Below are positions 10,953 through 19,611 of a DNA stretch of 64,000 nt, piece by piece. Position 1 is the first letter of the stretch. Each line of letters begins with the position of its first letter. A model generated the notes under the pieces. The model saw only the letters and a list, made by a program, of their open reading frames with translations. It did no database searches and was not told the origin of the DNA. The stretch is from Castellaniella sp. (GTDB lineage Bacteria > Pseudomonadota > Gammaproteobacteria > Burkholderiales > Burkholderiaceae_B): contig JAHRWZ010000008.1 of the NCBI GenBank assembly GCA_019104865.1, positions 62,001 through 126,000 on the forward strand, in the 5' to 3' direction. The position numbers were made by a program, and so were the translations under genes.

Positions 10953-12149
10953 ATGGATTTAAAGTTCACTCCGGAAGAGGAAGCCTTCCGGCGGGAGGTG
11001 TGCGCCTTTTTGCAGGCAAAGTTGCCACACCGTTTGTCCGACAAGGTTGCGGGTGGCAAGCACCTGAGCAAGGCCGACATGCAGGCGTGGCATGCCATCT
11101 TGAACGAGCAGGGCTGGCTGGCCAGTCACTGGCCCGTCGAATACGGTGGTACGGGTTGGGATGCGGTGCGCAAGTTCATTTTCGATCACGAGTGCGCCCT
11201 TGCGAATGCGCCGCGGGTCGTGCCCTTTGGTGTCAACATGCTGGGCCCCGTGCTGATCAAATACGGGACCGAGGCTCAAAAGCGATACTGGCTTCCCCGG
11301 ATCCTGGATGGGTCCGACTGGTGGTGTCAGGGCTATTCCGAGCCGGGAGCGGGATCTGATCTGGCGGGATTGCAGACCAGCGCTGTGCGCGATGGTGACC
11401 ACTATGTCGTCAATGGACAGAAGACCTGGACCACACTGGGCCAGCACGCGAACATGATCTTCTGCCTGGTGCGGACGGATTCGACCACCAAGAAGCAGGC
11501 GGGTATCAGCTTTCTGCTTATCGACATGAATTCTCCCGGTGTCGAGGTGCGGCCCATCATCACGCTGGACGGCGAACATGAGGTCAACGAGGTCTTCTTT
11601 ACCGACGTCCGCGTTCCGGCGGAAAACCTGGTGGGTGAAGAAAATCGTGGCTGGACCTGCGCCAAATACTTGCTGACTTATGAACGCACGAACATTGCCG
11701 GGGTTGGCATATCAGTGGCGGCATTCGGCCGGCTTAAGCGTGTGGCGGCCAAGCTGCTGAAAAATGGCCGCCCGCTGGATCAGGACCCCGTATTTGCGGC
11801 TAGGCTCGCCCGGGTGGAGATCGACCTGGAAAACATGAAGCTCACCAATCTGCGCGTGATTGCCGCAGTCGCGGGGGGCGGTGTGCCAGGTGCGGAAAGT
11901 TCCATGCTGAAGATCCGTGGTACCCAGATTCGTCAGGAAATCACTTCGATCATGCGCCGTGCCATGGGGCCGTATGCCCGGCCGCTGATCCCCGAAGCCC
12001 TGGAAGAAGGCTATGCCGGAGTCCCTGTGGGGCCGGAGGAGGCCGCTCCGGTATCCCTGCAGTACTTCAATAATCGCAAGCTGTCGATCTTTGGCGGGTC
12101 CAATGAGATTCAGCGCAACATCATTTCCAAGATGATTCTCGGACTGTGA
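10953..12149 (+). CDS. Acyl-CoA dehydrogenase, large-subunit type (PimC-like)
   Basis: This 398-residue flavoenzyme introduces the 2,3 double bond of acyl-CoA and passes electrons to ETF. It has the FAD/acyl loops WCQGYSEPGAGSDLAGLQT and the C-terminal FGGSNEIQRNI. The position of the MCAD-type catalytic Glu is Gly here. The likely base is E244 in LTYERTN, placed as in isovaleryl-CoA-type dehydrogenases. A second, divergent dehydrogenase gene follows by 13 bp. The pair resembles PimC/PimD, described as the two subunits of pimeloyl-CoA dehydrogenase, so a heteromeric enzyme is plausible. Confidence 0.93.
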   Translation: MDLKFTPEEEAFRREVCAFLQAKLPHRLSDKVAGGKHLSKADMQAWHAILNEQGWLASHWPVEYGGTGWDAVRKFIFDHECALANAPRVVPFGVNMLGPVLIKYGTEAQKRYWLPRILDGSDWWCQGYSEPGAGSDLAGLQTSAVRDGDHYVVNGQKTWTTLGQHANMIFCLVRTDSTTKKQAGISFLLIDMNSPGVEVRPIITLDGEHEVNEVFFTDVRVPAENLVGEENRGWTCAKYLLTYERTNIAGVGISVAAFGRLKRVAAKLLKNGRPLDQDPVFAARLARVEIDLENMKLTNLRVIAAVAGGGVPGAESSMLKIRGTQIRQEITSIMRRAMGPYARPLIPEALEEGYAGVPVGPEEAAPVSLQYFNNRKLSIFGGSNEIQRNIISKMILGL

Positions 12150-12162
12150 GGGAGATCAGCGC

Positions 12163-13302
12163 ATGAATTTCGAACATACCGAAGACCGCCGCATGATGGC
12201 GGAATCCCTGGGGCGCTATCTCCGGGAACAGTATTCTTTCGAGACGCGCGACCGGATCGCGCGATCGGATGCCGGCCTGAGCGAACCCCACTGGCGGCAG
12301 ATGGCTGACATGGGCATTGTCGGGGCCTTGTTCCGTGAGGACCAGGGTGGCTATGGTGGGACCGGCTTCGATGTAGCCGTAGTTTTCGAGGAACTGGGGC
12401 GGCGACTGGTGGTGGAACCCTTTCTGGGGGCTTTAATGGCTGGCCATGCGCTGGCGCAGGCCGGCTCGGATGCGCAGCGTGCACAGTTGAGTGCCATCAT
12501 CCGAGGTACCTGTAAATCCGCCTTTGCCCATGCCGAACCGGATTCCGGTTTCGAGCTGTCGCGGGTGACGACACAGGCGGTCCGAGCCGAAGGCAGCTGG
12601 GTGATCGACGGTGCGAAGGCCGTGGTGTCGCAGGCCGAGGCGGCCGACGTCTTCGTTGTCAGCGCGCGGACATCCGGCGATGCAACTGACGAACGGGGCA
12701 TCTCCTTGTTCCTCGTGCCAGCGAAGACTGCCGGCCTGAGCCTGCGCGGCTACCCTTTGGTGGACGGCGGTCGAGCTGCGGAAGTCATGTTGTCCAACGT
12801 CCGCTTGCCTGACGATGCCCTGCTGGGGCCGGCGGATCACGCCTTTGCGGTGATCGAGCGGGTGATCGGCGCCGGTGTCCTGGCCCTGTGCGCGGAAAGT
12901 CTGGGCGCTATGGAAGTGGCCAAGGAAGAAACCCTGGAATACCTGCGAACCCGCAAGCAGTTCGGTGTGCCGATTGGCGGCTTTCAGGCGCTGCAGCACC
13001 GCATGGTGGATGTGCTGCTGGAGATCGAGCAGGCGCGTTCGGCGGTGATCCGTGCAGCTGCGGCGTTTGATGAAGAGGATCGTCTGGTTCGGGAAAAGGC
13101 CTTGTCGGCCGCCAAGTTCACGATCGGTCGGATCGGTACCCTGGTGTCCGAGGAGGCAATCCAGTTGCATGGCGGGATCGGTATGACCTGGGAACTGCCC
13201 TTGTCGCATTATGCCAAGCGTCTGATCATGATCGATCATCAGCTAGGCGATGAGGACTTTCACCTGCAACGATTCATGGCGTTGGGCGAGGTCCGGTCAT
13301 GA
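12163..13302 (+). CDS. Acyl-CoA dehydrogenase, small-subunit type (PimD-like)
   Basis: This 379-residue acyl-CoA dehydrogenase homologue is more divergent than its upstream partner. It keeps the N-terminal helical domain, the beta domain and the C-terminal HGGIGMTWELPL motif, but the FAD loop is weak (FAHAEPDSGFELS replaces the usual TEP-GSD) and no obvious catalytic Glu lies at either common position. That fits a partner subunit rather than a stand-alone enzyme, by inference. Its stop overlaps the next start (ATGA at 13299), indicating translational coupling. Confidence 0.9.
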   Translation: MNFEHTEDRRMMAESLGRYLREQYSFETRDRIARSDAGLSEPHWRQMADMGIVGALFREDQGGYGGTGFDVAVVFEELGRRLVVEPFLGALMAGHALAQAGSDAQRAQLSAIIRGTCKSAFAHAEPDSGFELSRVTTQAVRAEGSWVIDGAKAVVSQAEAADVFVVSARTSGDATDERGISLFLVPAKTAGLSLRGYPLVDGGRAAEVMLSNVRLPDDALLGPADHAFAVIERVIGAGVLALCAESLGAMEVAKEETLEYLRTRKQFGVPIGGFQALQHRMVDVLLEIEQARSAVIRAAAAFDEEDRLVREKALSAAKFTIGRIGTLVSEEAIQLHGGIGMTWELPLSHYAKRLIMIDHQLGDEDFHLQRFMALGEVRS

Positions 13303-14096
13303 GCGATGCGCTGATTGTCCGTCGCACTGGGCCGGTCGCGGTGCTGATCAACCATAATCCGGCGGCGCGCAACGCGCTGAGGCCTGAATATTACGCGGCC
13401 CTGCGCCAGGCGCTGGACGAGGCGGCTGCGGATGCCGACGTCGGGGTTGTCGTCCTGACGGGCGCTCAGGGCTATTTTTGCGCGGGTGGTGATCTGAAAC
13501 AGCTGGCCAAGCGCCGTGAACTGACCGAAGCGCAGCGCCGCGAGAGGATCGAAGCCCTGCACGATACGGTCCGTGCCATCCGCAATTGCCCCAAGCCGGT
13601 GATTGCTGCTGTCGATGGCGGCGCCGCCGGCGCGGGGGTGTCGATCGCGCTGGCCTGCGACCTGCTGGTGATGGCTCGTGACGCCTATCTATCGCTGGCC
13701 TATGTGAAGGTCGGCCTGAGCCCGGATGGCGGGGCGACGGCGTTTTTGTCCGAGTTCATGCCGCGCCAATTGCTTGCCGAACTCGTGCTGACCGGCGACC
13801 GGATTCCGACTGAACGTCTGGCGATGCTGGGTGTGGTCAATCGGGTCGCGGAACCAGGCGGTGCCGAGCAGGAAGCCATTTCGATGGCAACCCGTCTGGC
13901 GCAGGGGCCGCAGCGGGCCATGGCCCGCATCAAGGCGCTGTCGCTTAGTGCATACCGTGACAGCGTGGAATCCCAGCTGGATGCGGAAGCCCGCAACATG
14001 ACGGTATCGCTTGGGGATACCGAATCCGCCGAAGGGATCCGGGCCTTCTTCGACAAGCGTCCCGCTGCGTTTTCCTCCTTGAGGAAAGCATCATGA
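13299..14096 (+). CDS. Enoyl-CoA hydratase/isomerase family protein
   Basis: This 265-residue crotonase-fold protein has the oxyanion-hole segments FCAGGDLKQL and DGGAAGAGVSIALACDL. Asp lies where classical hydratases have the first catalytic Glu, and SPDGGAT replaces the second Glu region, so it may be an isomerase or a hydratase variant. It is translationally coupled on both sides (ATGA overlaps at 13299 and 14093). The position after the PimD-like gene suggests equivalence to PimE, although the fused hydratase already exists, so it may handle a special intermediate of the pathway. Confidence 0.88.
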   Translation: MSDALIVRRTGPVAVLINHNPAARNALRPEYYAALRQALDEAAADADVGVVVLTGAQGYFCAGGDLKQLAKRRELTEAQRRERIEALHDTVRAIRNCPKPVIAAVDGGAAGAGVSIALACDLLVMARDAYLSLAYVKVGLSPDGGATAFLSEFMPRQLLAELVLTGDRIPTERLAMLGVVNRVAEPGGAEQEAISMATRLAQGPQRAMARIKALSLSAYRDSVESQLDAEARNMTVSLGDTESAEGIRAFFDKRPAAFSSLRKAS

Positions 14097-15301
14097 CGAT
14101 GGAAACTTCCCGACTGCCGCTTGAGGGCGTGCGTGTCCTGGATCTTTCCCGGGTATTGGCCGGCCCGATGTCCGCCATGGCGCTGGGGGATCTGGGTGCC
14201 GAAGTGATCAAGGTCGAGCACCCCCATCGGGGCGACGATACGCGGGATTGGGGCGTGCGCATTGGCCTGACGGAGACGGCGTATTTCAACAGCGCCAATC
14301 GCAACAAACGGTCTATTACCCTGGATCTGAAGTCTTCCGAGGGTCAGAGACTGGCTCGTGAACTGGCGCTGCAGTGCGACATAGTCATACAGAATTTCAA
14401 AGTCGGCGGTGCTGACCGCATGGGACTGGGCTATGAGGAACTCAGTGCCTTGAATCCACGGCTGATCTACTGTTCGATTTCCGGCTACAACAGCCATGGC
14501 CCGGAGGCTACTCGGCCCGGCTACGATCTGGTCGTGCAAGGCGAGACCGGGCTGATGGCACTGAATGGCGACTTCGGCCAGCCGCCGTTGAAGTTCGGCG
14601 TGGCCGTGGTCGATATGTTTACCGGCATGTATTCTGCCCAGGCTGTGCTGGCTGCGCTCTACGACAGGGAACGTACCGGGCGCGGGCGTCACGTTCAGAT
14701 GGCACTGTTCGACTGCGGCCTGACGATATCTTCCTACTATGGGCTTGAAGCGCTGCTGCGCGGCGAAGATCCGCCGAAATACGGCAACAATCATCCGTCC
14801 ATCATGCCTTATGGCGTGTTCGAGGCGCAGGATGGCCCGCTGGTCATCACGGTTGGCAATAACAGCCAGTTCGAACGTTTCTGCCGCGAAGTCATTGAGC
14901 GTCCCGACCTGGCTGATGACGAGCGGTTCAAGACCAATCTGCAGCGTGCGGCCAACCGCGACGCGCTGAATCCCGAGTTGATTCGCGAGATCGGCCTGCG
15001 GCCCCGTGCGCAGCTACTGCAGCGGCTGGCGAACTGCGGCATTCCGTGCGGCGAGGTGCTGGGCCTGCATGAGGCCCTGACGTCTCGCCGTACGGTGGGT
15101 GGGGGGCTGGTCCGGGACTTGCCGCACCCGCATGCGGATGCCAATTATGTGCTGGCGCCCCCGTATCGTTTCGATGGGCAGCGGCCTCCGGTCCGTCGAG
15201 CGCCGCCGCAGCTGGGAGCGGACACCGGGGAGGTCCTGCGCACTCTGCTGAATCTGGGCGAGGATGACCTGGAGCGGCTCAAGGCCAGCAAGGTGATTTA
15301 A
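14093..15301 (+). CDS. CaiB/BaiF (class III) CoA-transferase
   Basis: The 402-residue class III CoA-transferase moves CoA from an acyl-CoA donor to a free carboxylate via an aspartyl-anhydride intermediate. The catalytic Asp is D174 in FGVAVVDMFTG. The N-terminal family signature LDLSRVLAGPMSAMALGDLGAEVIKVE is present. No acyl-CoA ligase gene occurs in the operon, so this enzyme is the probable activating step for the imported acid. A product such as acetyl-CoA or succinyl-CoA could be the donor, by inference. It overlaps the upstream gene by 4 bp (ATGA). Confidence 0.92.
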   Translation: MTMETSRLPLEGVRVLDLSRVLAGPMSAMALGDLGAEVIKVEHPHRGDDTRDWGVRIGLTETAYFNSANRNKRSITLDLKSSEGQRLARELALQCDIVIQNFKVGGADRMGLGYEELSALNPRLIYCSISGYNSHGPEATRPGYDLVVQGETGLMALNGDFGQPPLKFGVAVVDMFTGMYSAQAVLAALYDRERTGRGRHVQMALFDCGLTISSYYGLEALLRGEDPPKYGNNHPSIMPYGVFEAQDGPLVITVGNNSQFERFCREVIERPDLADDERFKTNLQRAANRDALNPELIREIGLRPRAQLLQRLANCGIPCGEVLGLHEALTSRRTVGGGLVRDLPHPHADANYVLAPPYRFDGQRPPVRRAPPQLGADTGEVLRTLLNLGEDDLERLKASKVI

Positions 15302-15345
15302 ACCGTCGGACATCGACGGGATCAGAACATGGAAGGAGACACACC

Positions 15346-16350
15346 ATGAAGACCGGATACCGGACGGACATCACCCGGCTGTATGACATTCGGCTGCCGA
15401 TCGTGGCGGGCGGGCTGATGTGGCTGGCCAATGCAGAGTACGTGGCCGCTGCATCGCGCGCAGGCATCATGGGCTTCATCACGGCTGCGACCTTTCCCGA
15501 GGAGCGTGCCTTACGCGATGAAATTCGTCGGTGCCGCGATCTGTGCGAGGGTGGACCCTTTGGCGTCAACGTCTCGATGCTGCCCAAGCTGGTGCCTGGC
15601 GAAAAGACGCAGCAGGTGTTCGAGATCATCGTCGACGAGGGCGTGCGTTTCGTCGAAACATCAGGGCGTAGCCCTGAGGCTTATCTGCCGCTGCTGAAGG
15701 CGGCTGGCGTGAAGGTGCTGCACAAGGTTCCGGCTGTCCGCTACGCCGTCAAGGCACAGTCCCTGGGTGTGGATGCCGTGGCCATCGTGGGGGCGGAATG
15801 TGGTGGTCATCCGGGCATGGACATGGTGGGTACGATCGTCAATGCGGCCTGGGCCGAGCAATCGCTGCACATACCCTATCTGGTGGGCGGCGGCATCGGT
15901 ACCGGATCCCAGATTGTGGCTGCATTGGCCATGGGGGCGTCTGGAGTCGTGATGGGAACCCGTTTCCTGGTGGCCGACGAGATCTGGGCACACGAGGAAT
16001 TCAAGCAGCGGCTGATCACGGCGCAGCCGACCGACACCGATCTATGCATGCAGTCGGTGAAGAACACCGTGCGGACCCTTCGCAATGAAACGACTGCGCT
16101 GGTCAAGGCCATGGAGACTCAAAATCCCCAGGTGACCATTTCGGATCTGATGCCACTGGTGTCTGGCCAGATCGGGCGTAATGCCTACAAGACGGGAGAT
16201 TGGTCCCGAGGGTTGCTGGCCGCGGGTCACGCTCTGGCGTTTGTGGACCGGGCTGAGCCGCTGGCAGTCATCGTGGGCCGGTTGGCGACCGAAATGGATC
16301 GGGCGAGTCAGCGCCTGAACCAGCTGCAAACTCAGGTCTTGGCGGCGTGA
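15346..16350 (+). CDS. Nitronate monooxygenase-family FMN protein
   Basis: This 334-residue TIM-barrel flavoprotein is of the 2-nitropropane dioxygenase/NMO family. The FMN-phosphate region (GGGIGTGSQIVAALAMGASGVVMGT) and the active-site segment AECGGHPG are intact. Members include nitronate monooxygenases and FabK-type enoyl reductases. Within an acyl-CoA operon a nitronate substrate seems unlikely, and a redox or detoxifying role on a pathway acyl-CoA is possible. The start follows GGAGACACACC after a 44-bp gap. A non-coding gap of 151 bp follows, with no convincing element. Confidence 0.85.
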   Translation: MKTGYRTDITRLYDIRLPIVAGGLMWLANAEYVAAASRAGIMGFITAATFPEERALRDEIRRCRDLCEGGPFGVNVSMLPKLVPGEKTQQVFEIIVDEGVRFVETSGRSPEAYLPLLKAAGVKVLHKVPAVRYAVKAQSLGVDAVAIVGAECGGHPGMDMVGTIVNAAWAEQSLHIPYLVGGGIGTGSQIVAALAMGASGVVMGTRFLVADEIWAHEEFKQRLITAQPTDTDLCMQSVKNTVRTLRNETTALVKAMETQNPQVTISDLMPLVSGQIGRNAYKTGDWSRGLLAAGHALAFVDRAEPLAVIVGRLATEMDRASQRLNQLQTQVLAA

Positions 16351-16501
16351 GACAAGGTTTTCAGGTGGTATCCCGCACAGGATGAGATCCGGTGGTATTG
16401 CCGCGACTCGGATGCGGCGTCAGTGGTCCGGACACGGGAGTTCGGGTCGCAACAGCAGGTTCCCGGAAGGAACCCATGAATCTTACAAAAGGAGAGATGT
16501 G

Positions 16502-17671
16502 ATGGTTCGAGAAATTGGCAAATTGTGTGCCTTGTCGGCGGTCGCCCTGTGCCTGCAGATGGGCTCGGCAGCGGCGGATGAGATCCTGGTTGGGGTCGAA
16601 GGTCCGATGACGGGCAGCCTGGCTCGTGAAGGTGGCGGCATGATCCAGGGGGTTGAAATTGCTGCTGAACTGTTCAACAAGTCCAATGGCAAACATACCA
16701 TCAAGCTGATCAAGATCGACGACGAGTCGCAGCCGGCCAAAGCCGTGGCGGCGGTTGAGAAACTGGCGGGCGACGGTGTCGTCGCCATTACGGGCGGGTA
16801 TGGTTCAAACAACGTTGGGCCGGCTTCCGACGCAGCCAACAAGTTGGGCCTGCCGTACATTACGTCCGGCGCCGTGGCCGATGGTCTGACCCAGCGCGGC
16901 TTCAAGACATTTTTCCGGGTCAACAACACGGCCGGCTATCAGAAGGCCCTGGTTGGCCTGATGGACACCATGAAGGTCCAGGCTGTGTCCATCCTGTATT
17001 CGACCAAGGAAGCCAATTCCCGTCTGGCCGCCGATACGGAAAAGGAGCTGGCGGGCAAGGGCGTGAAGGTCAGCATGCATGCCTTCGATCCAGCCACGAC
17101 CGACTTCAAGCCGCTCATCAACAAGGTGCGTCTGAAGGACAAGGCCGACATCATCCTGATGGTGGGCTATGAGAACGATTACGTGGGTATTTTGCGCGCC
17201 GCGAAAGTCCTGAAGCCCAAGGTCAAGGCCATGGTCGGCGTCTGGGGCCTGGTCACGCCCAAAATGATCAAGGAATTCCCGGACATCGCCCAGAACATCT
17301 ATGGGACGGCCGCTCTGTCGTATCCGGTGGAGTTCACCTCGCAGGAAGGCAAGGACTTCGAAACCGCCTACGCGGCGCGGTTCAAAGAGGATGTCGGCTA
17401 TCTGCAGCAGTTCGGCTACGTCCAGGGCCAGGTGCTCTTCGAGGCCATTGCCCGTGCGGCTGACAAGGGCACGCTGAAATCGGGCGGTGTCGCCCAGGAA
17501 CTGGCGGCGACCGATGCGCAGACCCTGATCGGGCGGGTGCAGTTCAACACCAAGGGTGACAACGTCAATTTTTCGCACCGCATCGGCCAGGTTCAGGGCG
17601 AAAAGATCGTGCTCGTGTGGCCCGCAGAGGGGGCCAACGGCAAGATGGTCTACCCCGGAGTGCCCTGGTAA
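16502..17671 (+). CDS. Liv-type ABC transporter, periplasmic substrate-binding protein
   Basis: The 389-residue type I periplasmic binding protein (LivJ/K family) has an N-terminal signal peptide of about 25 residues with probable cleavage after GSAAA. It then runs as ILVGVEGPMTGSLAREGGGMIQG, the family's ligand-binding start. I start at 16502 because AAAGGAGAG lies 5-13 bp upstream. Homologues bind branched amino acids, amides, aromatic acids or dicarboxylates. In this operon the ligand is probably the carboxylic acid being degraded. A stem-loop follows the gene (17693-17721), which may raise its dosage over the membrane components. Confidence 0.93.
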   Translation: MVREIGKLCALSAVALCLQMGSAAADEILVGVEGPMTGSLAREGGGMIQGVEIAAELFNKSNGKHTIKLIKIDDESQPAKAVAAVEKLAGDGVVAITGGYGSNNVGPASDAANKLGLPYITSGAVADGLTQRGFKTFFRVNNTAGYQKALVGLMDTMKVQAVSILYSTKEANSRLAADTEKELAGKGVKVSMHAFDPATTDFKPLINKVRLKDKADIILMVGYENDYVGILRAAKVLKPKVKAMVGVWGLVTPKMIKEFPDIAQNIYGTAALSYPVEFTSQEGKDFETAYAARFKEDVGYLQQFGYVQGQVLFEAIARAADKGTLKSGGVAQELAATDAQTLIGRVQFNTKGDNVNFSHRIGQVQGEKIVLVWPAEGANGKMVYPGVPW

Positions 17672-17692
17672 GCATTCCAGCACCTTGATGTG

Positions 17693-17721
17693 CCGGCAGT
17701 TGCGCAACATCGCGCTGCCGG
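17693..17721 (+). other. Intercistronic stem-loop after the binding-protein gene
   Basis: CCGGCAG (17693-17699) pairs with CTGCCGG (17715-17721) around a 15-nt loop that contains TTGCGCAA. No U-tract follows, so it is more likely an mRNA-stabilising or partial-termination hairpin than a full terminator. Confidence 0.5.
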
Positions 17722-17758
17722 ACTGATGGGCTTCATTTGAATTTGGAGCAAGCCTTCC

Positions 17759-18631
17759 ATGATGGAACTCATTTTTCAGTCGCTGTATTCCGGGGTGTTG
17801 CAGGGGGGGTCGTACGCACTGATCGCCCTGGGATTGGCACTGGTCTTCGGGACGATGAAGGTGATCAACCTGGCCCACGGGGAACTCGTCCTGTTGGCCG
17901 CTTATATTGCGTATTCGGTGGAGGCGAACCTGGGCGTCAGTCCGATCTTCGCTATTCCCATTGCCCTGGTTCTGGTCTGTTTCTGCTCGGTGCTGGTCTA
18001 TTGGCTGGTCAGCATGATCCGCGCAGACCGGGAATTGAATTCACTGATCCTGACTTATGGCGTCGGGGTCATTGTGACCAATGCGATCCTGCTGACCTGG
18101 TCGGCGGATGTGCATTCGACGTCGTCGAGCTGGCTGCAGGATGCTGTGGTCCTCGGGCCCTTGTACAGCATGCGTGGCGAGGTGCTGTTCTTCATTGTCG
18201 CGTTGATATTGATGGCTGGACTCTGGTGGTGGCTGTCGCGCAGCTGGTACGGGCGCGCGGTGCGGGCCGTTTCCAGCAACCGCGCGGCTGCCAAGCTGAT
18301 GGGCATCAATCCGCGCACAACGGAAATCGTCTCCTTCGTCGTGGCGGGAATCCTGGCATCCTTTGCCGGTGTAGCCATCTTCAGTTACGGCGTCATCCAG
18401 CCGGCCTTCGGCCATGCGCTGACGATCAAGGCGTTCATCATCACAGTCCTGGCCGGGATCGGCTCGATTCCGGGCGTACTGATCGGCGGGCTTCTGCTGG
18501 GTATCGCCGAGGCGCTGACTGTCACTCTGTATAGCTCGGCCCTGCAGGAGTTAGTCGGCATGGTGCTGTTCCTGCTGGTGCTGTTCATCATGCCCAATGG
18601 TCTGTTTGGCGCCAAGGCAAGGAGAGGATGA
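17759..18631 (+). CDS. Liv-type ABC transporter permease (LivH family)
   Basis: This 290-residue inner-membrane permease has about eight hydrophobic segments. It shows the family features GSYALIALGLALVFGTMKVINLAHGE near the N-terminus and the ATPase-contact loop with RAVSSNRAAAKLMGIN. Two adjacent ATGs open the frame; the first is used, downstream of TTGGAG. It pairs with the LivM-type permease encoded next, with which it overlaps or abuts. Confidence 0.95.
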   Translation: MMELIFQSLYSGVLQGGSYALIALGLALVFGTMKVINLAHGELVLLAAYIAYSVEANLGVSPIFAIPIALVLVCFCSVLVYWLVSMIRADRELNSLILTYGVGVIVTNAILLTWSADVHSTSSSWLQDAVVLGPLYSMRGEVLFFIVALILMAGLWWWLSRSWYGRAVRAVSSNRAAAKLMGINPRTTEIVSFVVAGILASFAGVAIFSYGVIQPAFGHALTIKAFIITVLAGIGSIPGVLIGGLLLGIAEALTVTLYSSALQELVGMVLFLLVLFIMPNGLFGAKARRG

Positions 18632-18633
18632 TC

Positions 18634-19611
18634 ATGAAAATATCAAAATCCGCACTGATTGGAGTGGTGCTGGCCTATGTGGCCGTCCCGTGGCTGCTGG
18701 GCGACAATAACTATGTCATGAGCCTGATCGTGGCTGCTTTGATCATCGGCGGCATTGCGCTGGCCTGGGCCTTGCTGGGTAACCTGGGCGGCATGGTGAG
18801 CTTCGGTCATTCCGCATTTTTCGGCGTGGGGGCCTATGTGTCCGCGCTGTTGACGATGAATGCCGGCGTGCCGGTGCTGCTGGCCATGCTGCTGGGCGGT
18901 GTTGGCGCTGTCCTGGCATCGCTGGTGATGTTGCCGGTGTTACGGCTGAAGGGGCCCTATTTTTCCCTGGCCATTCTGGCGTACGCCCACATCTTCAGGA
19001 TTGTGGCCACCGAATGGGAGTCCGTCACAGGCGGCTCGGGCGGTCTGTCCAGCGTCCCACAATTGCCGGTGCTGATGGGCCTGGATCTGTCCAGCAAGAC
19101 GGGCAGCTATCTGCTCATCCTGACCCTGCTCGTGCTGTTCGTACTGGCCTATCAGATCATCCGCACCAGCCACTACGGGATTGCATTGCGTGCCATGCTC
19201 GGCAGCGAGGATGCCACCCGGGTCGTGGGGGTCAACAGCGTCTTGCTGAAAGCAATGATGCTGTTCGTGTCGGCCTTCATGACCGGTGTGGTCGGGGCCT
19301 TCAACGTACATTACATCAACTTCCTGGAACCCGACTATGCCTTCAACAGCACGTGGGTGATGTTGCCCATCGTGGCTGCCATTTTCGGCGGGTACCGCAC
19401 GATCGCAGGTCCCATTATCGGCGCAGTGACGGTTTACCTGGTGGATCAGCTCATTTTCAAGAACATCATGCCGACCGGTCACCAGTTGGTGCTGGGCGCG
19501 TTGCTGGTGGCCATGATTATCGGCAGCCCGGCGGGCCTGGTGCCGCTGGTGCGCAAGATTCCAGGTATGAAACGGGTCGCCGCGGGTTCCACCGGAGGAC
19601 AGACATGCTGA
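18634..19611 (+). CDS. Liv-type ABC transporter permease (LivM family)
   Basis: The protein of about 325 residues is strongly hydrophobic and is the second permease of the importer. It has the characteristic segment LGNLGGMVSFGHSAFFGVGAY and the cytoplasmic loop ALRAMLGSEDATRVVGVN. Two start codons are possible: 18628, which overlaps the livH-like stop, and 18634. I prefer 18634 because GGAGAGG at 18621-18627 is then 6 bp upstream. Its stop overlaps the next ATPase gene by 7 bp. Confidence 0.94.
   Translation: MKISKSALIGVVLAYVAVPWLLGDNNYVMSLIVAALIIGGIALAWALLGNLGGMVSFGHSAFFGVGAYVSALLTMNAGVPVLLAMLLGGVGAVLASLVMLPVLRLKGPYFSLAILAYAHIFRIVATEWESVTGGSGGLSSVPQLPVLMGLDLSSKTGSYLLILTLLVLFVLAYQIIRTSHYGIALRAMLGSEDATRVVGVNSVLLKAMMLFVSAFMTGVVGAFNVHYINFLEPDYAFNSTWVMLPIVAAIFGGYRTIAGPIIGAVTVYLVDQLIFKNIMPTGHQLVLGALLVAMIIGSPAGLVPLVRKIPGMKRVAAGSTGGQTC

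Noticed and set aside
16351..16501. Possible promoter or riboswitch between the NMO-like gene and the binding-protein gene
   Set aside because: No good -35/-10 pair and no convincing conserved structure seen in the 151-bp gap.
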